64,000 nucleotides of DNA, taken from the NCBI RefSeq assembly GCF_005502885.1, contig NZ_SCMR01000002.1:124001-188000 (forward strand). The letters run 5' to 3'. This DNA is from Microbacterium sp. 2FI. GTDB taxonomy: Bacteria; Actinomycetota; Actinomycetes; Actinomycetales; Microbacteriaceae. Positions 12,001 through 19,000 of this stretch are shown in pieces. The position numbers and the translations under genes are program-made. The notes under the pieces are model-generated. The model saw only the letters and a list, made by a program, of their open reading frames with translations. It ran no database searches and was not told the origin of the DNA. How positions within the stretch are numbered: position 1 is the stretch's first letter; every line of letters begins with the position of its first letter.

Positions 12001-13011
12001 GAGATCGGGCGCCGTCGCGAGGTCGGCGTCGAGGGCGAGCGCCGGTGACGGAGAAGTACCGAGCCCGACGAGGGCGGAGCCGAATCGGACGTCGGCTACC
12101 GCGGAACCTGTCGGTACGAAGGCGGTCAGCTGGTCGGCGGGCATGGTGAGTTCGCCCGGGGTGTTTCCGCCGCCGCCGAGCACGGGCTCGACCATAGCCA
12201 GGCGTCCGTCGTCGTTCGTGTCGTCGACGACGCCGTTCCACGAGGCGTCGAGGTCGACGGTGCTTCCCGTGAGAACCTCGACATCGGCCACGCCGATGGC
12301 CGCGGTCCCGCTCGGGAACGTGAACGGTCCGCCGTGGTCGAGGGTGGCGGTGAGTCCGACTTCGGGTTCACCGGCCGTCGTGTCGAGCCAGAAGAGCGCA
12401 CCGTCGGCGCTCGTGCGCAACGATGCGGTGAACGTGAAGGCGAGGTCGAACGGCGCGGTGGCGACGAGGCGGACGGGCACGCCGCCCGGCCCGCTGGGGT
12501 CTGTCACCGCGATCGCGCCGTCGAGCGTGCGCGAGACTTCGATCGCGAGGTCGAAGCCGCTCACGTCGTCGTCGGACACGATCGCCGTCGCCTCGACGGC
12601 GAGCTCGGAGTCGCCGACGGTTCCGTCGAGTTCGGTGTCGACCTGGGCGACGAACTCCTCGAGCGTCGCCGTCGTACCCTGCTGCGCGAGCAGTTTGTCG
12701 GTGATGCCGACCTTCAGCACTCCGGCCAGATCGAGCGCGTCGCCGGGCCGCAGCGGATCGGCCCCGGGGGAGGTGTCGCTCAGGGGGACGGGATCGGCGA
12801 GCGGGCCGACCTCCTCATACTCGCCCACGAACACCTCGGCCAGTGCGCCGAGATTCGCTCGCAGCGACACGACGTCGTTCGGCTCGTCCACGAGCGCCTG
12901 CGCGGCGGCGGGCGCGAGCGCGGTGCTGACCAGCAGCCACGCCGTGACCGCGCTGATGATCGCGGCGGTACGGCGCTTCGGGACATGGTTCTGAGTCGCT
13001 TCGGCACGCAT
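3037..13011 (-). CDS. Giant secreted RTX-type calcium-binding protein
   Basis: A 3,324-residue protein with a Sec-type signal peptide: basic KRRTA, then the hydrophobic stretch AAIISAVTAWLLVSTALAP, with likely cleavage after AAAQA near residue 39. Residues about 40-1900 contain at least four degenerate modules, each with a short helix pair around a hydrophobic-Pro motif such as LPLTGGRL, VPFLNKGA, LPLIGEDL and IPVISDLS. Residues about 1915-3120 hold dozens of RTX nonapeptides of the GGxGxDxL type, which fold as calcium-bound beta-rolls. The last 200 residues (YGGWDRDVLQG, LYTHCNSAYGG) are a distinct end module. There is no LPxTG motif or C-terminal membrane anchor, and no type I secretion genes lie nearby. 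A ribosome site GGGGAG precedes the ATG. It may be an adhesin, surface-layer protein or released enzyme scaffold; the function is unknown. Confidence 0.85.
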   Translation of the reverse strand: MRAEATQNHVPKRRTAAIISAVTAWLLVSTALAPAAAQALVDEPNDVVSLRANLGALAEVFVGEYEEVGPLADPVPLSDTSPGADPLRPGDALDLAGVLKVGITDKLLAQQGTTATLEEFVAQVDTELDGTVGDSELAVEATAIVSDDDVSGFDLAIEVSRTLDGAIAVTDPSGPGGVPVRLVATAPFDLAFTFTASLRTSADGALFWLDTTAGEPEVGLTATLDHGGPFTFPSGTAAIGVADVEVLTGSTVDLDASWNGVVDDTNDDGRLAMVEPVLGGGGNTPGELTMPADQLTAFVPTGSAVADVRFGSALVGLGTSPSPALALDADLATAPDLVAELTGAADDLEDLAAFTRITPVDLVSGIVQYGTLLRSLQKHPNVDEVLPLTGGRLSDLYDLSSEFNALADSLITIEKIDADADPTDETVPDVVVVGITTVGDLADKLDDQITGVGAITPVYNPATQEVRLDLEVTRGLDGLAAIEPVLGDGSEVAQLAFGDQLLDQTGLRSVAKPGGTPPVQPQVDVAYDIDLPVLIDLAEAVPASDDLTTPVIEFEAPMVFERFRTELTDAAELEVTHLVDAGVDAAGQIGIVPVSIGGHFQLLQDGSDPTTAADVDPASGATSTPRITDLLGGIYEQEGQPPTHPVAVAARHAVVDVDLEVDGHGVDPAETLTDSPGTFAVDGTGFDPSTFTAGATNDEAELLRALDVDTSEPTRLLGRVIDSMGEVTDSIGALDGGLAAAGLDNPVVPFLNKGAQRLLEDVVDLQARYDEFRGGPTPVDLAGLESGLEAAFAQIPGETPDATFDVRFELVDTDAGPDVAGGLILRLSGGRERSVEVPLALDDASIPAISTSGGGILADLAAQLDLGVLVGLAPGNADVAPQILDSSRIAISAGIAESSPGAAELAVNLGPFSAQLGDADNATGRIALGVELGLGRTGAPAPGDDAEEPLALSDYFDTGLDLALGSSADGGSFTCDPGIAGLAPVVGTYGCAAMPVLADLGTGLKTIGGNDPATPDAGDYLQVKVDDLAAPDITAPANLDAIIQGLEFAFDGLTDGFSSLAQILDAAIAASTAGGHLPLIGEDLAQLADGLEQFKAYLENPPLDGMPGATVDSAVFGPNGLRDQLAAELSGIGILRDSDYAAVGTWGGDPAGDTTPNATDIRIVAVCNGVVCPAGALLTDLDDLTVELELGQGARGLGAAGTCAAGEGTECPGTVEIPFDLGLPGLPISLDGNVVAQAGWTIELGFGLSREDGFYLLDNPVPGTGVPDAEPGNGPEEIRVNVGASMGTEPISGHIGFIAMEATDQMPNGNASGARLIAQLGLDAPATCDTMADPYTLGLVGTYCTSRILLTDLLTGDPSRFVASPRLSGDITLGVGITTGIASGSAVNKTLPTFTADFSFAWGFTDAGFGDPVIALRDISVAPGQIFERMFGKVLDELTPILEPTKPVREFLFSPIPVISDLSEFFDGPPVTMVDLAKLAGFVDVELLKDLDTLLDFLDTVRDLSTTGEIVLVDELLFDPAAAQGPPKTPDQVSELWGGTDPVDPNLDLMDEVGQAIDAAAPAPLAAGDSPSEAWEGLGEGSAGDGASDFTYPVFENPGCLVEVLLGNDCAIVEWRPDLLNVHMEYSMSFGPFFGVLYLTIGGELDAKAQVGAGVSTRGIRLLGEQLLEDGTSDFDAGSVGKLFVQSLYLTDLDREQKDVPEFTVSGTIKAGAKFDALIVAAGVDGGITATFGLNLDDRPQADGRMYIDEIIAKINTPICLFVIEGKLIAFLEVWARFGVCPFCYSDTWRLAEVTLFEFSSSCDTSPPDLATPDGDAVKLNVGSRAVHRGSLTEITAEAYVVRQLTAVPDGDGNHRFSISAFGYTEEETGKRIVIENAAGDDDSFAFLGGGDGAQMQSGTDGGNAWPFTAPIDANLGTGDDTLIAGSGDDLVAGDGGSDVINLGDGANQGWGDQRDGGGDGIDALAGGDDVDKIWGGPSGDTIDGGLGADELFGEAGNDKVSGGDDHLVVPAGEDAPDNAAATNRLDVGDLIVGGADFDTLVGGSGDDRIYGDQQYADGTAISDESPAAAAGDANDLIEGSGGSDTIFGGGGEDEIHGGFKLAVAGVDDSPDHLQGNTGNDRLYGSGGDDDLWGGPDADRIWGDDGDDDGHGQSGDDPEVRGGPGSDQLWGGGGADALFGDDGADELIGDGDGAAGAGTTGADTADGGSGDDIVLGDDGTIGGSPGARVPAPSETDGVGDPSLGGGEGADRIYGEGGDDFAYGGGGDDLVHGNGGTDELHGETGDDEVWGDADADLGFGGTGDDVVLGNAANDVLHGQEGIDLVVGGNLSTSGADTGDEMYGGPDHDRAFGDDVTVAIGLNGQLDALDAVSIEPSNDVSTYGDDVADGGTGRDEVHGQDGDDLLYGAEDYDQVFGELGDDRLIGGAGPDDLVGDQGTIAPAARVVATPSGGWLPGTPAGSPDTVIQLVAPGLGGEDLIWGDFDTADAPWPAGGDDRGFGGQGTDTLRGGAHDDHLEGNAGQDRIFGFDEDSTNATDGADDLIGGSSPVNPLANPDGANLAPDAGEVEMQGNGDDDVMTGDNAVLTRVADGDEWAVDPVTGGVLREVTLLDTEKADVLLALVSGGDFMVGNGDPDRMFGEGGNDLVKGNAGDDLVEGNQGGDWLEGNGNEDDLIGGSSFPDQRDSGDVLWGGGGADVLAGDNACIVRDVPGVDFEPESCPALDTPAPSDFHYVTSQLGVQTPRGLIYHDLDGPVSSEFGMDVLNGGSAVDAEFGQDASDFLFGDSGADFQHGNGGADVVVGDRPYTDYAGILLPPEVGGTLPALPTLPAGLPGVPSMGVELVGTPQPDGQDDQFGGSNLAGHRDSGDWLFGDGEADFQLGDNGELNRTVEDGAYAVYEERYPGNEAPADGSGVIEREVVRYDVGASAGAGVWGADLIFGGNGTNPLISADAGDGDDSQWGQDGDDRLFGEDGDDDQYGELGADTMWGGDGEDAMVGDRGGVQTRFVEIDGSDAGDPDIVTHTSQGPPGINLGGPDSGAQDAVLHPFEAHPLYRGTSLSHDRDGSVLTLNGHDAGGADRMRGGPGHDSLHGGEGADLMNGDSGGDYVYGDDGADAMWGGRGNPTLTVPDLPSRNDPGSDGQWIDVLFGGRGLNATEAGADILDYQPRAGIDAPAWFTLVSPYADTAPENTGAETRQHHHGTDWIYGGWDRDVLQGDVAANGPNDGDKLLDWSGAYNLYTHCNSAYGGWNDVRKPDPNNLAGLEKLAYVTGARTDFDGAPTLADVQASNGSAYREVAIVYTKDVKNNTGKAFSGTPGHFQDFICTSD
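3640..7330 (-). repeat. RTX nonapeptide repeat region within the giant gene
   Basis: The coding strand here repeats short units translating to GG.G.D.(L/I).GG, for example GGGGEDEIHGG and GNTGNDRLYG. The DNA is correspondingly rich in gccgtcgtcgccg-like motifs on the plus strand. Blocks of repeats are interrupted by non-repeat inserts of 30-90 residues, for example around VVATPSGGWLPGTPAG and ALPTLPAGLPGV. Such DNA is prone to assembly collapse and recombination. Confidence 0.85.
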
Positions 13012-13120
13012 GTGATCTCCCCTGTCGCGTCGCCTTGCCCTGGCGCCTACCCCTGACGCCGCACCTGCTCTTTTTACTCCTCCTGGGTGTTGCCTGACAA
13101 GAGGTGCTGCGATCTTGAGG

Positions 13121-13151
13121 TATGATGCCTCGCTCCGTTCGCACAGCGAGG
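13121..13151 (+). promoter_or_regulatory. TATGAT box followed by an inverted repeat upstream of rnpB
   Basis: TATGAT at 13121-13126 resembles a -10 element. It is followed by CCTCGCT (13128-13134) and its exact complement AGCGAGG (13145-13151) around a 10-base loop. This could be a distal promoter with a hairpin at the head of a leader that is processed off, or an unrelated operator. No convincing -35 is seen. Confidence 0.25.
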
Positions 13152-13171
13152 AGTCGTCCCAGGGATCGGAC

Positions 13172-13177
13172 TAGACT
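13172..13177 (+). promoter_or_regulatory. Putative -10 element (TAGACT) for rnpB
   Basis: TAGACT ends nine bases before the inferred 5' end of RNase P RNA (13187), about the right distance for direct initiation. The -35 region is not recognisable. Confidence 0.4.
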
Positions 13178-13186
13178 CACGAACGC

Positions 13187-13558
13187 GAATGGGTCGGCTG
13201 GACGGTCGCGTCGCTGGCGGTTCGCCGCACAGCGCCGAGGAACGTCCGGGCTCCACAGGGCAGGGCGGTGGGTAACACCCACCCGGAGTGATCCGCGAGA
13301 CAGTGCCACAGAGAACAGACCGCCACGGCTTCGGCCGCGGTAAGGGTGAAACGGCGGTGTAAGAGACCACCGGGGTCGCGGTGACGCGACCTGCTAGGTA
13401 AACCTCGCCCGGAGCAAGGCCAGACAGAGGATGCTGACGCGGCTCGCCGAGTCCTCGGGTAGGCCGCTGGAGCGGCACGGCAACGTGTCGCCGAGAGAGA
13501 TGACCGTCCACGGGGCTCGCGCCCCCGGACAGAACCCGGCGTACAGGCCGACCCATTC
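13187..13558 (+). ncRNA. rnpB: RNase P RNA, bacterial type A
   Basis: The RNA subunit of the ribozyme that removes 5' leaders from tRNA precursors. Conserved landmarks in order are GAGGAACGTCCGGGCTCC, ACAGGGCAG, ACAGTGCCACAGA, GGTAAGGGTGAAACGG, TAAGAGACCACC, CTAGGTAAACC and AGAACCCGGCGTACAG. The first bases, GAATGGGTCGGC, pair exactly with the last, GCCGACCCATTC, closing helix P1 and fixing the ends. The gene is divergent from the RTX gene and converges on ppgK with a 27-base gap. Confidence 0.95.
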
Positions 13559-13585
13559 GCCCCCTCTCGCTACGCGCACACGGTT

Positions 13586-14347
13586 CTACGCGAGAGCGAG
13601 CGCCGCAGCCCCGATGATCCCCGCATTGTTCCGATGCACCGCGGGCACGATCGGCGTCTTGAGGTTCAGCAGCGGCAGGAACTGATCGGCGTGCTTCGAC
13701 ACGCCGCCGCCCACGATGAACAGGTCGGGGCTGAAGAGGAACTCGATGTGGCTGTAGTACCACTGCAACCGCTTCGCCCAGTCCGACCACGACAGCTGCT
13801 CCCGCTCCATCGCCGAGTACGCGGCGTAAGCCTCGGCATCGCGCTCGTGTTTGGCCCGCTGCACGTGACCGAGCTCGGAGTTGGGCACCAGCGCGCCCTC
13901 GTACAGGAGTGCGGACCCGATGCCGGTGCCGAGAGTGGTGAGGATCGTGAGCCCCGGCTGACCCTTGGCCGCGCCGTAGCGCAGTTCGGCGACGCCGGCG
14001 ACATCGGCGTCGTTGGCGAAGTGGATGTCGCGGCCGAGTCCGTCCTCGAAGAACTTCTCGGCTTCGAATCCGATCCACTTGTCGGAGACGTTCGCGGCCG
14101 AGAGCGTCCGCCCGCGCTTGACGATCGCCGGGAAGGCGACGCCCAGCGGCACATCCGGATCGTCCACCCCGAGGACGGTCAGCACTTCGGTCACCGCTGC
14201 CAGCACGTCGGGCGGCTCAGCGCCCGACGGGGTGGCGACCTTGACGCGATCGCTGATGAGTCGGCCGGCCTCAAGGTCGACGATCCCTGCCTTGATGCCG
14301 GTTCCCCCGATATCGACGCCCACTGCCCGTGTCACCTCAGCTGCCAT
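13586..14347 (-). CDS. ppgK: Polyphosphate glucokinase (ROK family)
   Basis: A 253-residue ROK kinase that phosphorylates glucose using polyphosphate (and often ATP). The N-terminus has the phosphate-binding motif VGVDIGGTGIKAG (residues about 9-21). The stretch PAIVKRGRTLSAANVSDKWIG matches the polyphosphate glucokinase signature region. HFANDADVAG holds the sugar-binding and catalytic Asp, and GTGIGSALL is the second phosphate loop. Length equals the usual 250-270 residues. The frame is open upstream to 14413, but ATG 14347 places the GxDxGG motif at the usual position. No strong ribosome site precedes it, and GTG at codon 5 is an alternative. Confidence 0.9.
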   Translation of the reverse strand: MAAEVTRAVGVDIGGTGIKAGIVDLEAGRLISDRVKVATPSGAEPPDVLAAVTEVLTVLGVDDPDVPLGVAFPAIVKRGRTLSAANVSDKWIGFEAEKFFEDGLGRDIHFANDADVAGVAELRYGAAKGQPGLTILTTLGTGIGSALLYEGALVPNSELGHVQRAKHERDAEAYAAYSAMEREQLSWSDWAKRLQWYYSHIEFLFSPDLFIVGGGVSKHADQFLPLLNLKTPIVPAVHRNNAGIIGAAALALA

Positions 14348-14439
14348 GCCCGCCAGCCTATCCAGCCCGCCCCGTGCGTGAGCGGCTTCAGTAGGATCGT
14401 GCCGAACGACCACGGACAGACCGAACGCGGAGGCCGGCG

Positions 14440-14625
14440 ATGTCGAACGACAGCGAGAAGTACTGGTACAACCTCAAGACGGGCGCGGTCGAGAAGGGCT
14501 TCGAGTCGCCGTCGGTCGACCGCGCCGGCCCCTTCGACACGCCGGAAGAAGCCGCGAAGGCGCCCGACGTGCTGCGCGAGCGCTCGCGCGCCTGGGCCGA
14601 AGACGACGCGCGCAACGACGCGTAG
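14440..14625 (+). CDS. Small conserved actinobacterial protein
   Basis: A 61-residue hydrophilic protein beginning MSNDSEKYWYNLKTGAVEKG. Similar small proteins occur throughout Actinobacteria with the pattern 'YWYNL.TG.VE.G....' followed by 'GPF.T.EEA..AP....ER...W..ED'. Some databases loosely call them SPOR-like. A good ribosome site (GGAGG, six bases before ATG) and a TAGGAT -10-like hexamer at 14392 support expression. No catalytic or membrane motif is visible and the role is unknown. Confidence 0.75.
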   Translation: MSNDSEKYWYNLKTGAVEKGFESPSVDRAGPFDTPEEAAKAPDVLRERSRAWAEDDARNDA

Positions 14626-14738
14626 GGCGGGTCGGGCGTGTCGGGGGAGTCGGGCGACGCCCACTAGTCTGGCTTCTGCCGCCCCGCGCGCAGACGCGTA
14701 GAGAGCACCGGAGCGGATCGGGCACCGGAGAGGATGCG

Positions 14739-16076
14739 ATGGACAAGCAGCGGGACTTCGTTCTGAGGACGATCGAGGAGCGGGGCGTCAAGTTCGTCCG
14801 GCTGTGGTTCACGGATGTCATCGGGACGCTGAAGTCGGTGGCGATCGCCCCGGCCGAGGTCGAGGGCGCGTTCGCCGAAGGACTCGGGTTCGACGGCTCG
14901 GCCATCGAAGGCCTCACGCGATCCTACGAGTCCGACCTGCTGGCCCATCCGGATCCGACGACCTTCCAGACCCTGCCCTGGCGCGGCGAGATCGACCCGA
15001 CCGCCCGCATGTTCTGCGACATCACGACCCCCGACGGCCAGCCTGCCGTCGCCGATCCCCGCCACGTGCTCAAGCGCGCGCTCGCCAAGGCCGCCGACGC
15101 CGGCTTCACCTTCTACACGCACCCCGAGATCGAGTTCTACCTGCTGAAGTCCTCGTCGTTCGGCGCCGACGGGCCGGAGCCCGTCGACTCGGCGGGCTAC
15201 TTCGACAACGTCCCCGGCGGCACCGCCCACGACTTCCGCAGGCGCTCGGTGCGGATGCTGGAGGACCTCGGCATCTCGGTCGAGTTCAGCCACCACGAGG
15301 GTGGGCCGGGTCAGAACGAGATCGATCTGCGCTACGCCGACGCGCTCGCGACGGCCGACAACATCATGACGTTCCGCACCGTGATCAAAGAGGTCGCGAT
15401 CGAGCAGGGCGTCTACGCGACGTTCATGCCGAAGCCCCTCAGCGGCAAGCCGGGCAGCGGCATGCACACGCACATGTCGCTGTTCGAAGGCGACGTCAAT
15501 GCCTTCTACGAAGAGGGCGCGCAGTACCAGCTCTCCAAGATCGGTCGGCAGTTCATCGCCGGGCTTCTCCGCCATGCGAACGAGATCTCGGCCGTCACCA
15601 ACCAGTTCGTGAACTCCTACAAGCGCCTGTGGGGCGGTGACGAGGCGCCGAGCTTCATCTGCTGGGGCCACAACAACCGGTCCGCGCTCGTGCGCGTGCC
15701 CCTCTACAAGCCCAGCAAAGGCCAGTCCTCGCGGGTCGAGTACCGCGCGCTGGATTCGGCGGCGAACCCCTACCTGTCGTACGCGCTCATGCTCGCGGCC
15801 GGACTGAAGGGCATCGAAGAGGAGTACGAACTCCCGCCCGAGGCCGAGGACAACGTGTGGTCGCTCACCGACGCCGAGCGACGCGCGCTCGGCTATGCAC
15901 CGCTGCCGGCCAGCCTCGACCATGCGCTGGAGTACATGGAGGAGTCCGAGCTCGTCGCCGAGACCCTCGGCGAGCAGGTCTTCAACTACGTGCTGCTCAA
16001 CAAGCGACGCGAGTGGCAGGAGTACCGGTCACAGGTCACGCAGTTCGAGCTGAAGAGCAACCTCGAGATGCTCTGA
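14739..16076 (+). CDS. glnA: Glutamine synthetase, GlnA2 type
   Basis: A 445-residue type I glutamine synthetase that makes glutamine from glutamate, ammonia and ATP. Visible signatures are the DGSAIEG loop (residues 52-58), PEIEFYL with metal-binding Glu (129-135) and the ATP/metal site GSGMHTHMSL (239-248). It lacks the NLYxLPPEE adenylylation segment: the matching region reads EYELPPEAEDNV with no Tyr after an Asn/Asp-Leu. So it is probably not controlled by GlnE, although glnE follows 16 bases downstream. Length and context match actinobacterial GlnA2 (about 446 residues). A TAGTCT hexamer at 14665-14670 may be the -10 element. No GlnR-like box was found upstream. Confidence 0.93.
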   Translation: MDKQRDFVLRTIEERGVKFVRLWFTDVIGTLKSVAIAPAEVEGAFAEGLGFDGSAIEGLTRSYESDLLAHPDPTTFQTLPWRGEIDPTARMFCDITTPDGQPAVADPRHVLKRALAKAADAGFTFYTHPEIEFYLLKSSSFGADGPEPVDSAGYFDNVPGGTAHDFRRRSVRMLEDLGISVEFSHHEGGPGQNEIDLRYADALATADNIMTFRTVIKEVAIEQGVYATFMPKPLSGKPGSGMHTHMSLFEGDVNAFYEEGAQYQLSKIGRQFIAGLLRHANEISAVTNQFVNSYKRLWGGDEAPSFICWGHNNRSALVRVPLYKPSKGQSSRVEYRALDSAANPYLSYALMLAAGLKGIEEEYELPPEAEDNVWSLTDAERRALGYAPLPASLDHALEYMEESELVAETLGEQVFNYVLLNKRREWQEYRSQVTQFELKSNLEML

Positions 16077-16092
16077 GCCGTCGGGACGTCGC

Positions 16093-19000
16093 ATGTCAGC
16101 CAGCGAACGCTCCAGCTCGCTCACGCAGCTCGCGCGACTCGGCTTCAGCCGCCTGGGTGAGACCGACGCACTGCTCGATGAGATCGAGTCCGAGACCGGC
16201 GTCTCGCGTGCCGACCTCGCGGCCGGGGCAGCGAGCTCGGCCGACCCCGACGAGGCACTGGAAGCGCTGGCGCGCATCGCGCGGCGGGATGCCGGAGCGG
16301 TGGCAGCGCTTCGCGACGACGATCACGGCTGGCGGGCGCTGTGGGCGCTCCTGGGCGCATCGACGGGGTTCGCCGACTTCTTCCTGCGGCAGCCGTCGGA
16401 GCTGACCCATCTCGCCGGAGCAGGCGTCTCGCTGCCGTCGGGCGACGAGCTGCGGACCACGCTGCTCGAGGCCGTCGACGTCGACGGCGGGTTCGCCGCA
16501 GACGGCTCCGAATCGGCGTGGGTGGCTCTGCGGGTGCGCTATCGGCGCCAGCTCGCCCGGATCGCCGCGTATGACCTCCTGCATCCGTCGCCCGTCGATG
16601 TCGTGCCGCACGTGGCAGCACGGCTGGCCGATGCCGCGGGTGCGGCGCTGGAGGCATCCCTCGCCGTCGCGCGCACGCGCGTCTCAGGCGGAGCCGCCGG
16701 CGCCGGGCTCTTCCCCCGCGACCAGGTGGCCGCGGTCGGGCTCGCGATCATCGGGATGGGCAAGACGGGCGCGCGCGAGCTGAACTACGTCAGCGACGTC
16801 GACGTGATCTTCGTCGGAGGAGCCGACGACGACGCGCGCGAGTCGCTCGGTGACAGCCGCGTCATCGACATCGCGACCCGTCTCGCCGTCCAGACGATGC
16901 GGGGCATCTCGAGCATCGAGATCGAGCCTCCACTGTGGGAGGTCGATGCGAATCTGCGACCCGAGGGCAAGCAGGGTGCGCTCGTGCGCACGCTCGACTC
17001 GCACATGTCCTACTACGACCGATGGGCCAAGAGCTGGGAGTTCCAGGCCCTGCTGAAGGCCCGTCCGATCGCGGGCGACCCCGACCTCGGCGCCGCCTAC
17101 GTCCGGGCCGTGCAGCCGAAGGTGTGGACGAGCGCAGCCCGCGAGAACTTCGTCGACAGCGTCCAGCGCATGCGCGAGCGCGTGACCGAGCACATCCCGC
17201 CGGCCGACGTCCCGTATCAGCTGAAGCTCGGGCCCGGCGGCATCCGCGACATCGAGTTCACGGTGCAGCTGCTGCAGCTGGTGCACGGTCTGTCGGACGA
17301 CCGCATCCGCCAGCGGGGGACGCTCGAGGCCCTCGACGCGCTGGTCGCCGAGGGCTACATCGGTCGCACAGAGGCCGCCGCGTTCTCGCACGACTACAGG
17401 ATCCTGCGCCTTCTCGAGCACCGCGCCCAGCTGCGCAACCTCCGTCGCACCCACCTCATGCCGGCGCGCCCCGAAGACCTGCGCGTGCTCGCGCGGGCGA
17501 CCCGCCTCGCCGAGACGGGCGAGCAGGTATGGGCGCTGTGGGAGTCGGTCAAGCGCGAGGTGCGTGACATCCACGTGCGCCTGTTCTACCGCCCGCTGCT
17601 CTCCGCGGTCGCAGCGCTGCCTGCCGAGGAGCGTGCGCTCTCGACCGCGCAGGCGCACGACCGCCTCGCCGCGATCGGCTTCGCCGACCCCGCGGGCGCC
17701 TTGCGGCACATCGCGGCGCTGACGAGCGGCCTCAGTCGCAAATCCACCATCCAGCGACACCTCATGCCCGTGATGATCCGATGGTTCGCCGACGGGGTCG
17801 ACCCGGACTACGGCCTCCTGGCCTTCCGACGCCTGAGCGAGCGCCTCGGCAACACGCATTGGTTCCTGCGGATGCTGCGCGACTCGTCCGGTGCCGCCGA
17901 GAGCCTCTCGCGAGTGCTCTCCGGGTCGCGCTACGTGGGCGAGCTCATGGAGTGGATTCCGGAGGCGGCGGCCTGGCTCGATGACCCCGAGCTGCTCCGA
18001 CCGCGCGGGGGACTGGCGCTTCAGCAGGAGGCGCGCGCGATCCAGACGCGGCACGACAACGTCGCCGACGCGATGCGCGCAGTGCGGTCGCTGCGCCGGC
18101 GTGAGCTTCTGCGAACGGCGATGGGCGCGATGGTGGGCACCGTCACCATCGAGGAGGTGGCGCTGTCGCTCACCACCATCACCGAAGTGACGATCCAGGC
18201 GACACTGCGCGCCGTGCGTCGCGAGGTCGTGCCGCCCGACGACGAGGCACTCGACTTCTCGGTCATCGCGATGGGGAGGTTCGGGGGTGCGGAGCTCGGA
18301 TTCGGATCGGATGCCGACGTGATGTACGTCTACCAGGCGAACGGCATCGATCCGCAACGTGCTCATGATCTCGCCGTCCGGCTCGTCGCCGAGCTTCGGC
18401 GCCACTCAGAAGACCACCGCGTTCCGCTCGATCTCGACGCGGACCTGCGGCCGGAGGGTCGCAACGGCCCGATCGCCCGATCGCTCGACGCCTACGCCGA
18501 GTACTACCGGCGCTGGTCGCTGTCCTGGGAGGCGCAGGCGCTGCTGCGGGCACGGGGCGTCGCGGGCAGCGTCAAGCTGATCCGGGCGTTCACCGCGCTG
18601 GCCGACGACGTCCGCTATCCGGCCGCGGCCGATCCGCAGGGACTCCGCGAGATCAAGCGCATCAAGGCCCGCGTCGAAAGCGAACGGCTTCCGCAGGGCG
18701 TCGACCCCAGCCGCCATCTGAAGCTCGGGCCCGGATCGCTCAGCGACGTCGAGTGGCTCGTGCAGCTCCTCCAGCTGCAGCACGCCCATGCGGTTCCGGG
18801 AATGCGGACGACCTCCACGCTCGGAGCGCTGCGCGCCGCGACAGCCGCCGGACTCGTGCCCTCGAGTGCCGCCGATCGGCTCACTGCTGCGTGGCGGCTG
18901 TCCAGCAGGCTCCGCTCTGCCAACACACTGCTCTCGGGTCAGACGAGCGACGTGCTGCCGACCGACCGTGCACGCCTCGACGGCATCGGGCGACTGCTCG

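Noticed and set aside
9754-12048. A 764-codon plus-strand frame opposite the N-terminal half of the giant gene
   Set aside because: Mirror frame of the real gene with no recognisable protein features.
13074-14078. A 334-codon minus-strand frame crossing RNase P RNA and ppgK
   Set aside because: It overlaps a structural RNA and a conserved kinase gene in another frame.
16684-18405. A 573-codon minus-strand frame inside glnE
   Set aside because: Antisense shadow of glnE, which has intact paired nucleotidyltransferase domains.
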